Of a DNA stretch of 50,389 bases, positions 17,201 through 24,264 are shown piece after piece. A program made the position numbers and the translations under genes. The DNA lies in assembly GCA_964350605.1 (NCBI GenBank), contig CAYGKP010000001.1, forward strand, positions 1 to 50,389. The letters run 5' to 3'. The notes beneath the pieces are model-generated. The model worked only from the letters and a program-made list of their open reading frames with translations, searched no databases and was not told where the DNA came from. Numbering within the stretch: the first letter of the stretch is position 1; every line of letters starts with the position of its first letter. The DNA is from CAYGKP01 sp964350605. Its GTDB lineage: Bacteria; Bacteroidota; Bacteroidia; Cytophagales; JAAEPT01.

Positions 17201-19056
17201 GCATCGGTATCAATTGTGAAAAAGAACTGGATGCCATCCCCTCGGACGTCTAATCCCGCTGGCTGAAGATTCAAGCTTCCATCAAAACCGAAATAGGCGT
17301 ACTGTCGAAGTTGGCCTTCATGATCTTGTTCATAGGTCCCGAGTGTCAACGCGCTGACCTGTATTTTGGCAGGGCCCAGTTTCAAGTCGAACGTGCGCGG
17401 CAAAAGCTGTACGCCGCCATCGAACTCAATCCTGCCATTCGAGTAGATGCGTAGTTTGGAGATCGGAATCTTACCAGGGAGCAACTTATCGGCAAGTCCA
17501 CCAGGGACAGGAGCTGTGATCTCCAGCTCCCCAGCTACTTCAAGAGCATAGACCTCGCCGAGCTTTTCCAGAGAAAGACTACGAAGAGTAAGCTTGAAGA
17601 CTTCGTTCTCTTCCGAGGGGAAAGAAAGCACAAGCCCTTCTGGCTCAATAGCTGCGAACGTAAAATCCCCGTTTTCGAAAAACTGAATGGTAACCTCCAA
17701 CTCCGCGGGATTCCCTTCTGAGTCTTTAACATTGAAGTTCTCCGGAAAATTGAGCGTGGCTCTGGCGGAAGAGCGCACCAGACTACCCTGACGAAACTCC
17801 ACCTCAGCTTCTTTCAACTCCAGACCGAAGCCACCTAAGGTCGCATCGTAGGAGTCATATTCATCCTCACCTACTACCCGAGTTTCCAGTCCGATCGTCC
17901 CACTGAAGCCACCTGAGCCGATGATGAGATTACGCCCTTTGAGAATGGCTTGCTCCGTAGGGTTCCCATTCTGCGTTAGGATAGGCGGAAACCCAACTTC
18001 GATCTCCTCGATGAAGACTCCTCGGAAGTCAGCCGGATAACCTGCATCCTGAATGGGTTGAATATTGGTAGTTCGGGAAAGGTCTAGCCAAACATTGTCG
18101 ACTTGAAAAGTGAAGCCCGAGTTACCGATTTGAACTGTAGGGCCAGAAACTCCCTGGTCAGTATCGATACCCGTTGTGACCTGAGTTGACTGATCAATGC
18201 CGAAGCTGCCACGTGTGTCAAAAGTGAATTGAGCGGGCTCTGTTCTCAGAACATACTTAGACGGCTCGGCGTAAGGTTCGCCGCTTGGCTGAAGCGGCAG
18301 TAAAAAGCTTCGAGGAATGGCAACCTCCAAACCAAGTGAAGTGCCCGCCCTTACTCTCGGAACTAGCATCTCCTGCAAACGGCTCAAAATTGGCAGTCCT
18401 CCTCCGTCGTAAAGGCGATTGATGGCATCAAGTCCGCTCGACAGATCGGAAGCAGGCAGCACGTAGATCGTAAAGAGTATCTCCCGAACAGACGGCAGCG
18501 ACCCACTCGCGTCGATCTGTGCTATTAGGTCATCTATCTGGTCAGAAAGCTCAGTTGCTGACGGCATGGATACCGAGCTACCCCCGTATTCTGCATTGAT
18601 TTTATTGACTAGGCTTTGAACATCCTCAGAGAGCTCAATCTCTAAAACCGCGTTGGTCAGCAAGCGCTCGTCTAGCGGATCGGTTACTGTGAGCAGGAGG
18701 TCGAAAAAGGACTGCGGCGAGCCATCGAAGCGCGAAAATTCGAAGTCGTCGAAGTAGCGGAGGATCTCCCAATCAAACTGAAGGGTGAGGTCGAATTCGG
18801 TGGTGTTGGGAAGGGTGCCGGGATTAATGGAGAATTCCAGATCGAGGCCGGGAACCGTGAAGCCAATGTTCTGGAAGGCGATGAGTTGGACGTAAAAGGA
18901 ACGCGTTGACCCGGCGGTGTTGACGAATTGAATCTCCTTAACAAAGAGGTTCGGGATCAGCGCATCAAGCCCTCCGTCGATGAAGCTCAGGGCCTCGGGC
19001 AAATCGTCTGCAGAAAGCAGCGAGGTGACAGGTAGGTAGTTGTGGGTGGAGGGCAT
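11263..19056 (-). CDS. Giant DUF6603-like protein with three LamG modules (2597 aa)
   Basis: No signal peptide (MPSTHNYLPVTSLLSADDLP) and no T9SS tail. Residues 1 to about 600 are beta-rich. Residues 600-1005 (from GDGIQFFFTIDTDAGAGKAF to IRVSLRWVF) contain glycine-rich repeating strands such as GPTGLGIYGFRGLVGSGYI, SITGGAGVQARLP and GVALGAGASFNLD, which resemble the DUF6603 family; this assignment is from memory of the family pattern. Three LamG modules follow at about 1314-1562, 1570-1825 and 1840-2104. They sit between two occurrences of CGLQ, as if the array had been inserted into a pre-existing domain. About 490 further residues complete the protein. The ATG overlaps the stop of the upstream lipoprotein gene (TAATG), and the next gene starts 6 nt after its end. 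Biochemical role unknown. Confidence 0.7.
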   Translation of the reverse strand: MPSTHNYLPVTSLLSADDLPEALSFIDGGLDALIPNLFVKEIQFVNTAGSTRSFYVQLIAFQNIGFTVPGLDLEFSINPGTLPNTTEFDLTLQFDWEILRYFDDFEFSRFDGSPQSFFDLLLTVTDPLDERLLTNAVLEIELSEDVQSLVNKINAEYGGSSVSMPSATELSDQIDDLIAQIDASGSLPSVREILFTIYVLPASDLSSGLDAINRLYDGGGLPILSRLQEMLVPRVRAGTSLGLEVAIPRSFLLPLQPSGEPYAEPSKYVLRTEPAQFTFDTRGSFGIDQSTQVTTGIDTDQGVSGPTVQIGNSGFTFQVDNVWLDLSRTTNIQPIQDAGYPADFRGVFIEEIEVGFPPILTQNGNPTEQAILKGRNLIIGSGGFSGTIGLETRVVGEDEYDSYDATLGGFGLELKEAEVEFRQGSLVRSSARATLNFPENFNVKDSEGNPAELEVTIQFFENGDFTFAAIEPEGLVLSFPSEENEVFKLTLRSLSLEKLGEVYALEVAGELEITAPVPGGLADKLLPGKIPISKLRIYSNGRIEFDGGVQLLPRTFDLKLGPAKIQVSALTLGTYEQDHEGQLRQYAYFGFDGSLNLQPAGLDVRGDGIQFFFTIDTDAGAGKAFHSFLRIQRLEIRLIIPGTASKEQALAIIEGYLALLGQEQGGSVSEYRGAVGVSFPRLKLKFEGDISYVPDDPSFLVDAKINLPTPIPLGPTGLGIYGFRGLVGSGYIADKSAIGLADSASWWQYYKAPPKEGITVDKFSKEPGFVGGAGTAIATKGDPRIFSSKVFLLLTAPETLLLQGQAGILRRQVGLDDREDPPFSAFLAVSPESITGGAGVQARLPQSSGVIADISANMEFGFFFQNPGGWYLNIGEASPPSKRIRARILRVFNLNAYLQLSARGVALGAGASFNLDKRFGPIRFRLYAYLDMGVRISTEPVQAGGHVLIAGGLEIGIWKFRFGFGVGAYLGAEAPRPFIIEGYIEVKIKIPFKRKKKGIRVSLRWVFDRRRQLEPFQILEPSNAVKALNMTTLEEFPIAYLGSALEESWFDLLEETIIPQDSFVDIQFNYSLKPKGKDPVLSRMTGRFVPTDNVVKISPRRGHSDQVQHRFHLDKVEILTRDPVGDIWVPYDPYEALPIKAFLDSVPASLLHIGAWQAHEQPRQKTHLRILARNPFAFLSQGTGPDETNIVEDYGLNASLMFCTQPLVDWECLNWQGQSNGFRRYREGEWKFDRKAWIKIDIPSASSRKAIQVVEEESEYAPGTNLTEALVALQEDELEKPMTVSIRFPEPVTAYRLTYRVDPCGLQTEEESSPALHIQVGESVQVASPNHGGFTFGGSFSIVAWLKQTPIDETLVNGQVGQDINDHLEVLFKKMASDGHGITIRTVLAPTQASGYSLFVELHYNNRWNGHIRIVKRFVVAEAEGWHMITVQRTGTQLADYYLTVNGQPSVETWVSESTGTPGDVYNDGPIILGEGDFEGYVDHIQYYQDFVLSAQEIDDQYEGGRCAVNANTTNLRLWWKLDELQGTQATNSGLAWTNSDGVLTGYTSGRTQIGGGAWVEETCGGQEGLPLIEEGTSLCFNASGQKVEVGHIAEYLDVKTVEAWFKPEVDPQFTATPSNYFDLYEASQIVVSKMSASGPTQLPNGIVISVTKWLDQPTDKVKYAVFVQMGSHYANREVEFEQLEDPEWVFVSAAFNGSWRIIINSQTAYSFPSGPAGGLYLGVENDQPLFIGSLRSDIFANNNKEYLGCIGQVRLYNRELFESEQRAQYELGRCAQTIIANGLIGWWKLNEQEGTVAADSSPLDNNGVLQQFAPALTALGGGAWATEICLPPGEPPARGGALCMSDPDHRVSIPAITPYKNNIRAFEIWAKPVLDTGVTSSPDYTALIDRGEVVFTIFSSTTYQGNWLRLLVKTIKWLDSSTNEIVYSFYVEAGTALPPGGPPPDLRYPADKDPEWLFISASGVGFNDELDTDFTSKWNFQIQDQPVIGVYPLGPFATSNLVDVAHIHLGNSPDFVTWLPNKDFDGCLSQARLYNRAFSIEQQLAHFRRGRCAEDIERAGLIGWWKLDELEGTVAHDSSPYANHGILEDFAPALTALNGGAWQYELCGLQPSCLRTLTFDGGLDNMTQEAVLSVLGGGAEYREVSLIELCWETEATRRFNEQQVEINETREEQLAYFGLGLQNVLQPVWRPNGAYAIRIEGRDVVEGNTSNQSYVFGFKTGGPIRHYFDAVEAAQQVELENLENEGLYSLKPYLDFGRSYPSVDGNLIGAKPLYYKQGHNDLRVFFKQPGTYNLFGDWPANLGSPALANKLDAIVKETETNQSLSLTSESDGWIREEEASYSLDTQVIHNMAVNSLPDGANCTKFQFDLQKGYYFFLSPPDLRREKLYTVHLVSQFEGVEHELHKYAVQTSRYGSFAEHIGSIDLGEGREAIYNLEHIQKDQTVLAQILADSLAPEDPLRQEYAMTFDRIMRAGLGLDALEVPTTTEVNIFRIPGSGSFTYGMLVRSPEPLCDPRAREQIFSQVLRITLPGQPNLGPGFTPVIIPSKDCTQVFITTTYNVLPFDEIELHFQEMIYNGYQFVAKGSAVTRPVSLLIP
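12740..15115 (-). repeat. Three tandem LamG coding modules in the 2597-aa gene
   Basis: Modules two and three end in the GWWKL[ND]E…GTVAADSSP / HDSSP…PALTAL.GGAW block; module one has a diverged version (LWWKLDELQGTQATNS … IGGGAW). Modules two and three correspond in order to the two modules of the 2046-aa gene (FDLYEASQ type, then TSSP type), so this pair was copied as a unit between the genes. Module one (VASPNHGGFTFGGSFSIVAW) is distinct. Boundaries are approximate. Confidence 0.75.
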
Positions 19057-19544
19057 TACTTCACAGTTCTTAGTGAGTCAACGTAATCATGCATTGAGAC
19101 CATTAGATTCTTGGACATAATGACTATTATACCTCCACTTTCTTTCTCATATATGTTTATATACCTGTAGTCACTTTCTAAATATATTTTTGGACTATAC
19201 CTTTTCTCAGATAGTATCCTGTACCTGAAGTGTGAGATATCACAACTATCTCTTATAAGGAAAGAGTTAATATATCTTCCTTCCGCATTTAGGTACTTCC
19301 TTTCTGTTATTTCTGAAAAACAAGGAGTAACAAATTGAAAATATATATCGAAATGTCCATCCCACTTATCAGGGACCCAGCTTTCGTCTCCCTTTTCGTA
19401 ATTTCTAGATACTTCAACCACAAATACAGTATCTGTGCTAGCCAACCTTTTATTATATACTAATCCATTGCTAGAGTTTTCTAGGTAAAAAACCTTAACC
19501 TCATGACAGGAGGACAGGATAAGTAGTATCGCAAAGTATTTCAC
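19056..19544 (-). CDS. Very AT-rich small lipoprotein between the metzincin and the DUF6603-like gene
   Basis: 162 aa with a clear lipoprotein signal, MKYFAILLILSSC (lipobox LSSC), so the mature protein should be anchored at Cys13 and exported. The rest is charged and beta-rich (many K, E, Y, I), with Cys residues at TPCFSE and RDSCDIS. No family recognised. Base composition is striking: a sampled 60-nt line (19141) is about 23% GC, against about 50% in the adjacent giant genes, which points to a separate origin. It begins 5 nt after the metzincin gene ends, and its stop overlaps the next ATG (TAATG). A small, foreign-looking lipoprotein directly after a peptidase gene is a typical immunity-gene position; that role is inferred, not shown. 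Confidence 0.7.
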   Translation of the reverse strand: MKYFAILLILSSCHEVKVFYLENSSNGLVYNKRLASTDTVFVVEVSRNYEKGDESWVPDKWDGHFDIYFQFVTPCFSEITERKYLNAEGRYINSFLIRDSCDISHFRYRILSEKRYSPKIYLESDYRYINIYEKESGGIIVIMSKNLMVSMHDYVDSLRTVK

Positions 19545-19549
19545 TCGAA

Positions 19550-22500
19550 CTAATCAGTATCTGTAACCGGGTATCGGTATGCAATCAAATTATCAAACAT
19601 CTGTTTGAACTGAATTGGAGAAAACCTCCGGTTCTCAACTGCAGTTAGCGGAGGAGAGGGGTACATCATATTCTCGTACTGATCAACAAAATCAGTATTA
19701 CCAACTGTCAAATTCTTATTGTACTCAGAATGAGGCTTAATATCGGATATGTTCTCAGAAGGCGGAACTGAGGGCGGACTAGATAAGTAAAAATTCTGAT
19801 TCAGCTCATAGCTATCCTCAGTATCCCGCTTGTTTAAATAGTACAACCTCTGATTACTTAGTGGTTGGCCAAATACCTCGTCAAATTGTTGACTAGAAGT
19901 GCCAGATCTCCTACCCATTTGAGTGTGCAGAGTATGCTTTAATCCAGCCACATGTCCGAGTTCGTGATAAACAGTATACCGAGCAATATTAGTATTCAAT
20001 AGCGGATGTGAGGTGGCAATTCCACCAATTGAATGTAAGTTGATTAGTGCTGGTCCAAGGTCTTGATCTTTGATAAGATCATACCCCTCCTTGGCAAGAT
20101 AGAAGGCAGGAAATGGCCCTCCATTTGTTGAGAACGGTATGCTAAGTTGTATAAGATTGTCTACTGGTGCTTTCAGTATCGAAAGGCCTCTGGTCCCAAT
20201 CAACTCCTCCCTTTCTGCGGGATAATCATAGCTACCATCTCTCGACTTCTTAGCTAGCAGATCGTTTACCTTCTCAGTTGGATGTCTCTGTCCAATATTA
20301 TGAACCCATGGGGAACGGCCCTCCACGATATTAAGATCATCCTTTAAGAAAGTCTTTCCTTGAGATTCTATGTAAGTCTTTGCATTATTTATCTTTTCCA
20401 AATCGATATCATCATCATTAGCAAAATTCTCGACGAACAAAACGGACAATGAAAATGTGCCAGCCAGTAGGTCATGAGCAATTTCTTCAAAAGTATCTAC
20501 CACTTCTATTTGATCAATCAAATATCTTATCCTGTAATTTTTTCCCTCATAAGTAGCAGTAGCTAGGTCTGGCAAATATTCAAATGTGCTTTCAGTATCT
20601 AATGGTTCTTTGCATTGCTCTTCCAAGAAATCCACTGGATCAAACTCTATACTTGTATAGTCCTTCATGGGTGCATCTTCGTTTGGAAGACGATTATAAA
20701 TGTATGTAGGCTTGTGAACATATACCTTGCCAATTCGGACGAAAATAACTCTCTCTTCATTCGGCTGACCTTCATTCTGGATATAAGGCCAAATCCCAAT
20801 GTATTCATTCGAGCTCTCAGGATCTACAAGCTTCCATCCTACTCCATGAACTGAACGCGCTCTTGGATTGTAATAGGCTACGTGCCAATTGGCTGTCAAA
20901 GAGGATATTTCAACAGCATTATCTGCAATCCATTGAGAGTCAATCTCCAGGCTAACAATAGAAACTTGCCTGGTAAGTATACCGTCCTGGTCAAGTTGTG
21001 AGAACACAAACAAGTGCTGTAGGCCCAATAAGCTTGGCACTTGATGAGGCGAAAGAACCAAATCGCTACTTTCCAGATTCCGGAGAAAATTATTCTGATC
21101 TGAAAATGCCGGAAGAGTAAGATTGTACTCAGGTCCAACTAAAGTCGACCACTTAAAGCCCTCTGTGGGTGATAGCAAGTAATGTATCTTGTCCTCCTCT
21201 ACGACAAGAACAGTAGAAACAAAACCAGAAAAACCCAACTCTTCCATTCCATCAACAAATCGTTGATAGTGCAGATTTGCTGTCTGAAACCTAGGCTTAG
21301 AACTCTCAGAGAAGTCCCATGGAATCACATCGCTAATTACCTCTGGAAGTACGAATGTGTTGTCGAGGTAGTAGTTAGCATTAATCACAGGAGAACTCTT
21401 AGGCGGCGCGACCTTCTCCGGGTCGATCCGCTGGATGTAAGACAACTTCACATAACTGGCAATCGAGTTACTGCCTGCAGCCGCAGTGGCCAGTTCGATC
21501 TCATCGGTCCAACCACTCGTAAACGTTGGCTCGATGTACCTGGCCTTGTGACGCGGCACCTCCGGGAAGCGCTTGTAGGGGCTCGCTCCATCCAGATAGA
21601 CCAAGGGCTTGGTGTTGTCGGCCTCTGGTAAAGAGAGGCGTATGTGCGTCTTGCTATTTGCAACCCCCGAACTCAACTCCGAACCCTCAATGATGTGAAT
21701 CGGCCAGTCATTGCTTAGGTAGGCTCGCCCCGAAGGGGCCGTGTTCCCATCGAATGATAGATTGACGTTGACGTTGTAGCCTGCGTAGCTACTATAGTTA
21801 CTGTAGTAGTTGAGGCTATAGCTGTTCTCATTCCGAATGTCCAGATACACCCGGCCGGGGTGAGCGAACTTGGTCAACACGTCGGTGTAGAGGTCTTGAT
21901 CAGTCAGGGTCGAAACCGTGGAACCCTGCAAAACTCGAACACCACTACGTGCGTGAAGGCCATAGAATGCTGCGGGGTCGATGTAGTGAATCACCTTCTC
22001 CCTCGCCGCACGGTTCTCCAGTGCGTCAGTTGCGTCTTGAGGCGTAGCGATCGTTGGGGCGGCCGTAACGGTAACCAGGCCATCAGAAGCCCGCAGCTCC
22101 CCAAGCGTAGGATTGCTCCCATATGCCTCCAGAACGATTTCAAAACCAATCTCGCTGCTGGCCGCAAACTCACCCAAAGTCTGGCCTGCTCGAACACGCG
22201 TCGGCTTGAACGCTGTTAGATGGTTAAAAAAAAGTGCGTCGATCTTCTCAGAATCAAGCTTTTGATCGTCACCAGTTGCCGATGCTGTGAAATGCAGCCC
22301 CAGTGTTTCTTCGGTTGGATCAACCTTAGCGACACCCAAAGCGTCTGCATAAGCTGCCTGGTTCTCGTGTAACTGTGCAGCCAAGTCATTCGCTGTTGTC
22401 AGCACGATCGCCCCTGAGCCTTGGACTAAACTACTCTTCGCAACACCCCTGTAGACAAAGTACTTGACCCGAAAAGGCAGGTGAGGATTGTGATTAAATG

Positions 22501-22708
22501 GTTTGATAACAAGGTTAAGCAGAGTCGAGGACTGCTCTTGAGCGTACAGCAATCCTCCTACACACGCGATCACTGGTGCGCCTTGACCCGATGATACTGT
22601 ATGCTTGGACGATAAATGAAATTCAGTACTTGAAGCGGGCCCATAGGCCTGGCCAGTGCTTTGCACATCCAGTAAGCTGGGGTCGGTAAAAAAGTAGGGC
22701 TTGGCCAT
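19550..22708 (-). CDS. Metzincin-type zinc metallopeptidase, large, no Sec signal (1052 aa)
   Basis: The C-terminal part contains the full metzincin zinc site HELGHVAGLKH at residues 915-925 (His915, Glu916, His919, His925) and a Met-turn-like ENMMYPSPP (Met1014-Met1015). This makes a zinc peptidase fold likely. The N-terminus (MAKPYFFTDPSLLDVQ) has no signal peptide, and the C-terminus (YPVTDTD) has no T9SS tail. Residues 1 to about 430 are encoded by GC-rich DNA (one sampled line 63%) and the remainder by AT-rich DNA (one sampled line 35%), with the change near 21400. That suggests a conserved leader or delivery half joined to a replaceable catalytic half. It is the first gene of the long minus-strand operon. 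Substrate unknown. Confidence 0.75.
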   Translation of the reverse strand: MAKPYFFTDPSLLDVQSTGQAYGPASSTEFHLSSKHTVSSGQGAPVIACVGGLLYAQEQSSTLLNLVIKPFNHNPHLPFRVKYFVYRGVAKSSLVQGSGAIVLTTANDLAAQLHENQAAYADALGVAKVDPTEETLGLHFTASATGDDQKLDSEKIDALFFNHLTAFKPTRVRAGQTLGEFAASSEIGFEIVLEAYGSNPTLGELRASDGLVTVTAAPTIATPQDATDALENRAAREKVIHYIDPAAFYGLHARSGVRVLQGSTVSTLTDQDLYTDVLTKFAHPGRVYLDIRNENSYSLNYYSNYSSYAGYNVNVNLSFDGNTAPSGRAYLSNDWPIHIIEGSELSSGVANSKTHIRLSLPEADNTKPLVYLDGASPYKRFPEVPRHKARYIEPTFTSGWTDEIELATAAAGSNSIASYVKLSYIQRIDPEKVAPPKSSPVINANYYLDNTFVLPEVISDVIPWDFSESSKPRFQTANLHYQRFVDGMEELGFSGFVSTVLVVEEDKIHYLLSPTEGFKWSTLVGPEYNLTLPAFSDQNNFLRNLESSDLVLSPHQVPSLLGLQHLFVFSQLDQDGILTRQVSIVSLEIDSQWIADNAVEISSLTANWHVAYYNPRARSVHGVGWKLVDPESSNEYIGIWPYIQNEGQPNEERVIFVRIGKVYVHKPTYIYNRLPNEDAPMKDYTSIEFDPVDFLEEQCKEPLDTESTFEYLPDLATATYEGKNYRIRYLIDQIEVVDTFEEIAHDLLAGTFSLSVLFVENFANDDDIDLEKINNAKTYIESQGKTFLKDDLNIVEGRSPWVHNIGQRHPTEKVNDLLAKKSRDGSYDYPAEREELIGTRGLSILKAPVDNLIQLSIPFSTNGGPFPAFYLAKEGYDLIKDQDLGPALINLHSIGGIATSHPLLNTNIARYTVYHELGHVAGLKHTLHTQMGRRSGTSSQQFDEVFGQPLSNQRLYYLNKRDTEDSYELNQNFYLSSPPSVPPSENISDIKPHSEYNKNLTVGNTDFVDQYENMMYPSPPLTAVENRRFSPIQFKQMFDNLIAYRYPVTDTD

Positions 22709-22898
22709 TGCGGAGATAACGTTCGATGGCGATCAAACCGTATTAGTGTAGTTCAATCGACCCAACTATGATATCGAATTCTGCCCCTAGGACAACTTCA
22801 CTATGTTAGTGTTAACAATATAATAACATTAGCTACGCAAATATCCTTACTCTAATAAGTAGGAGGCTAGGGATTATGCCTGTGTATGTCCAAGGAGG

Positions 22899-23004
22899 TA
22901 CACATTCAATATTGTCGGCTACCAACATTTGGAGAAGTGGCTCAAAACCGCTGAGGCCTCACTCTGAAAGAGTTGATCGTTATGAGAAAGCCATCTTTGT
23001 CTAC
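22899..23004 (+). pseudogene. Decayed 3' end of a restriction-modification enzyme gene
   Basis: Three adjoining plus-strand frames together spell the conserved C-terminal motif of type ISP and related DNA methyltransferase/restriction enzymes (F-x-I-G-G-Y-Q-x-x-x-K-W-L-K, then L-T-x-E-E-L-x-x-Y-x-K-A-I). Frame one gives FNIVGYQHLEKWLK (22905-22946), frame two GLTLKEL (22955-22975), frame three DRYEKAIF (22975-22998). Each shift is explained by loss of one base. Nothing of the catalytic domains remains. With the MmeI-like gene at the other edge, this marks the site as a restriction-modification insertion spot later occupied by the island. Confidence 0.6.
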
Positions 23005-23094
23005 CCTCGCCCATGGCCAGATACGAGGAGGCCATAAGCGAATGGGTCTAGTCATATGATGGGCAGCATGAAAGCTTGGAAATGATTCAGGACG

Positions 23095-23237
23095 TATCCA
23101 GATCATTTTTGGAGATCTCTCACAAAAGTGATCCGCATGGCAGAATTAGGCCGAATTGAACATTCCCCACTTCAAACCCTCTTTTTTGTGTACAACTTGA
23201 GTACAAATCGAAACAATTGATTTCTATGGAATCAAAT
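23095..23237. repeat. Right copy of the long imperfect direct repeat
   Basis: Partner of the copy at 2553-2694, in the same orientation. The core is 23119-23237. Conserved blocks are CTCACAAAAGTGATCC, CGAATTGAACATTCCC, GTACAA.TTGAGT and ATCGAAACAATTGATTT. It follows the decayed restriction-modification remnant. The plus-strand reading ends in HKSDPHGRIRPN and a stop, matching the left copy's HKSDPYGRINTN and stop, which suggests a common mobile or coding ancestor. An IS21-family end is one possibility I could not test. Confidence 0.8.
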
Positions 23238-23415
23238 GATTATTTCGATATACCGAATGAATGCCATATGATCGACTGCTCAATCATATTATATCATTCC
23301 TATCATTTTCTTTCCATAGAACTTACCAAATCCTGCTAGGGTCACACAGCATATTCACAGGGCATGGGACAGCCATTTGCTATGCTCTGCTTCCAGCCAA
23401 CCCTACTATCGAGAA

Positions 23416-23440
23416 GAGGCCCGCTCAATGAGCGGGCCTC
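23416..23440 (-). terminator. Terminator hairpin after the CBM9 gene
   Basis: Perfect 10-bp inverted repeat GAGGCCCGCT / AGCGGGCCTC with a 5-nt loop, 26 bp beyond the stop of the minus-strand CBM9 gene. Downstream on the minus strand there is no long T run, so it could also act as an mRNA-stabilising stem. Confidence 0.65.
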
Positions 23441-23465
23441 GTTAGTTAATTGAGACTCTAGCAGT

Positions 23466-24191
23466 CTAGTCCCTCAAAATCGCCGTCCCGAACACCCCTG
23501 CGTCGATCCAGCCGAGGTCTTTGTCCTCAGCGTCGATGACCTCGGAGCCCACAAAATTCTCGCGGTCAAGGCTGTTGTCGTTGTCGCAATACGCGATCGC
23601 GAAGCCGATGTTCTTGCCGGCCTTCAATTTGAGGAACTTGTTCTGCGCACCCACCACGTAAGTGTCGGCAAACAGGTGCAACTCCACCTCCCAATAAAAC
23701 TTCCCACCGATAGCCTTCCAACGCGCTTGCCCCGCATCAAGGAACAGCTTGACGTTCTTATCCGAATCCAGGTCGGCAATCTGGCCGTCAAGGGCGCAGT
23801 GATAGGCGAAGGCATTGTGATTAAACTGGTGGTTGCCACGCGAGGCATTTTCATCGACAAAAATCTCGAGGCAATCATCTTTCCAATAGTCATGCAAGGG
23901 ATCGGGGTGAATGTCGATGAGCTTCTCATCGACGATCTCGGCAAGCACATAGAGGTGGCCTTTGTCCCAGGTCAACTTGAAACGACCTTGAAAGTCTTCG
24001 GGCGAAGGGGCCTCTCCTACCCACACCTGATCCATAGGATACCAAGTGGCATTCGTCCACGCCGGGTCGCTCGGATCGCCGTCGATCACGGGTGCCTTGT
24101 CGGCTTTGGGAACATCGTATTCATGACCACTTTGAGCGGACAGTTGGCCGCAAAAGAGGGCCACAAAAAGGAGTGTACAGAGTCGTAGCAT
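23466..24191 (-). CDS. Secreted CBM9-family carbohydrate-binding protein
   Basis: About 241 aa with a signal peptide (MLRLCTLLFVALFCGQLSAQ); an upstream Met at 24206 is possible, but the 24191 start gives a standard signal. The whole mature protein is one carbohydrate-binding module family 9-like domain: APVIDGDPSDPAW, FKLTWDKGHLYVLAEI, CLEIFVDENASRGNHQ, HNAFAYHCALDG, FYWEVELHLFADTY. There is no catalytic domain and no T9SS tail. The same domain occurs twice at the N-terminus of the 1479-aa protein at 25867-30306. Likely periplasmic or secreted glycan binding. A strong terminator follows it. It is transcribed divergently from the HerA-like ATPase. Confidence 0.8.
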   Translation of the reverse strand: MLRLCTLLFVALFCGQLSAQSGHEYDVPKADKAPVIDGDPSDPAWTNATWYPMDQVWVGEAPSPEDFQGRFKLTWDKGHLYVLAEIVDEKLIDIHPDPLHDYWKDDCLEIFVDENASRGNHQFNHNAFAYHCALDGQIADLDSDKNVKLFLDAGQARWKAIGGKFYWEVELHLFADTYVVGAQNKFLKLKAGKNIGFAIAYCDNDNSLDRENFVGSEVIDAEDKDLGWIDAGVFGTAILRD

Positions 24192-24264
24192 AGCCCCAAG
24201 ATACATGCCCTAGCGAACAACTCGTCGGCTTTTCGTTTCTTCAGGGTGCCAACCGATCCGAACG

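Larger units (their letters stand above)
22709..23465. other. Gene-poor right boundary of the island
   Basis: No intact gene is present. From left to right it holds an AT-rich stretch that should contain the promoter of the long minus-strand operon (22740-22860, no convincing -7/-33 pair found), the decayed restriction-modification remnant (22899-23004), the right copy of the long direct repeat (23095-23237), an AT-rich stretch with nothing recognisable (23240-23400), and the terminator hairpin of the CBM9 gene (23416-23440). Confidence 0.6.

Noticed and set aside
11263..19056. DUF6603-like giant as a prophage tail or contractile injection structural gene
   Set aside because: No sheath, tube, baseplate, spike, AAA ATPase or tape-measure gene is present in the window; the association cannot be supported here.
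5116..22708. T9SS export of the island's large proteins
   Set aside because: None has a Sec signal or the C-terminal sorting tail that the three secreted proteins elsewhere in the window clearly carry.
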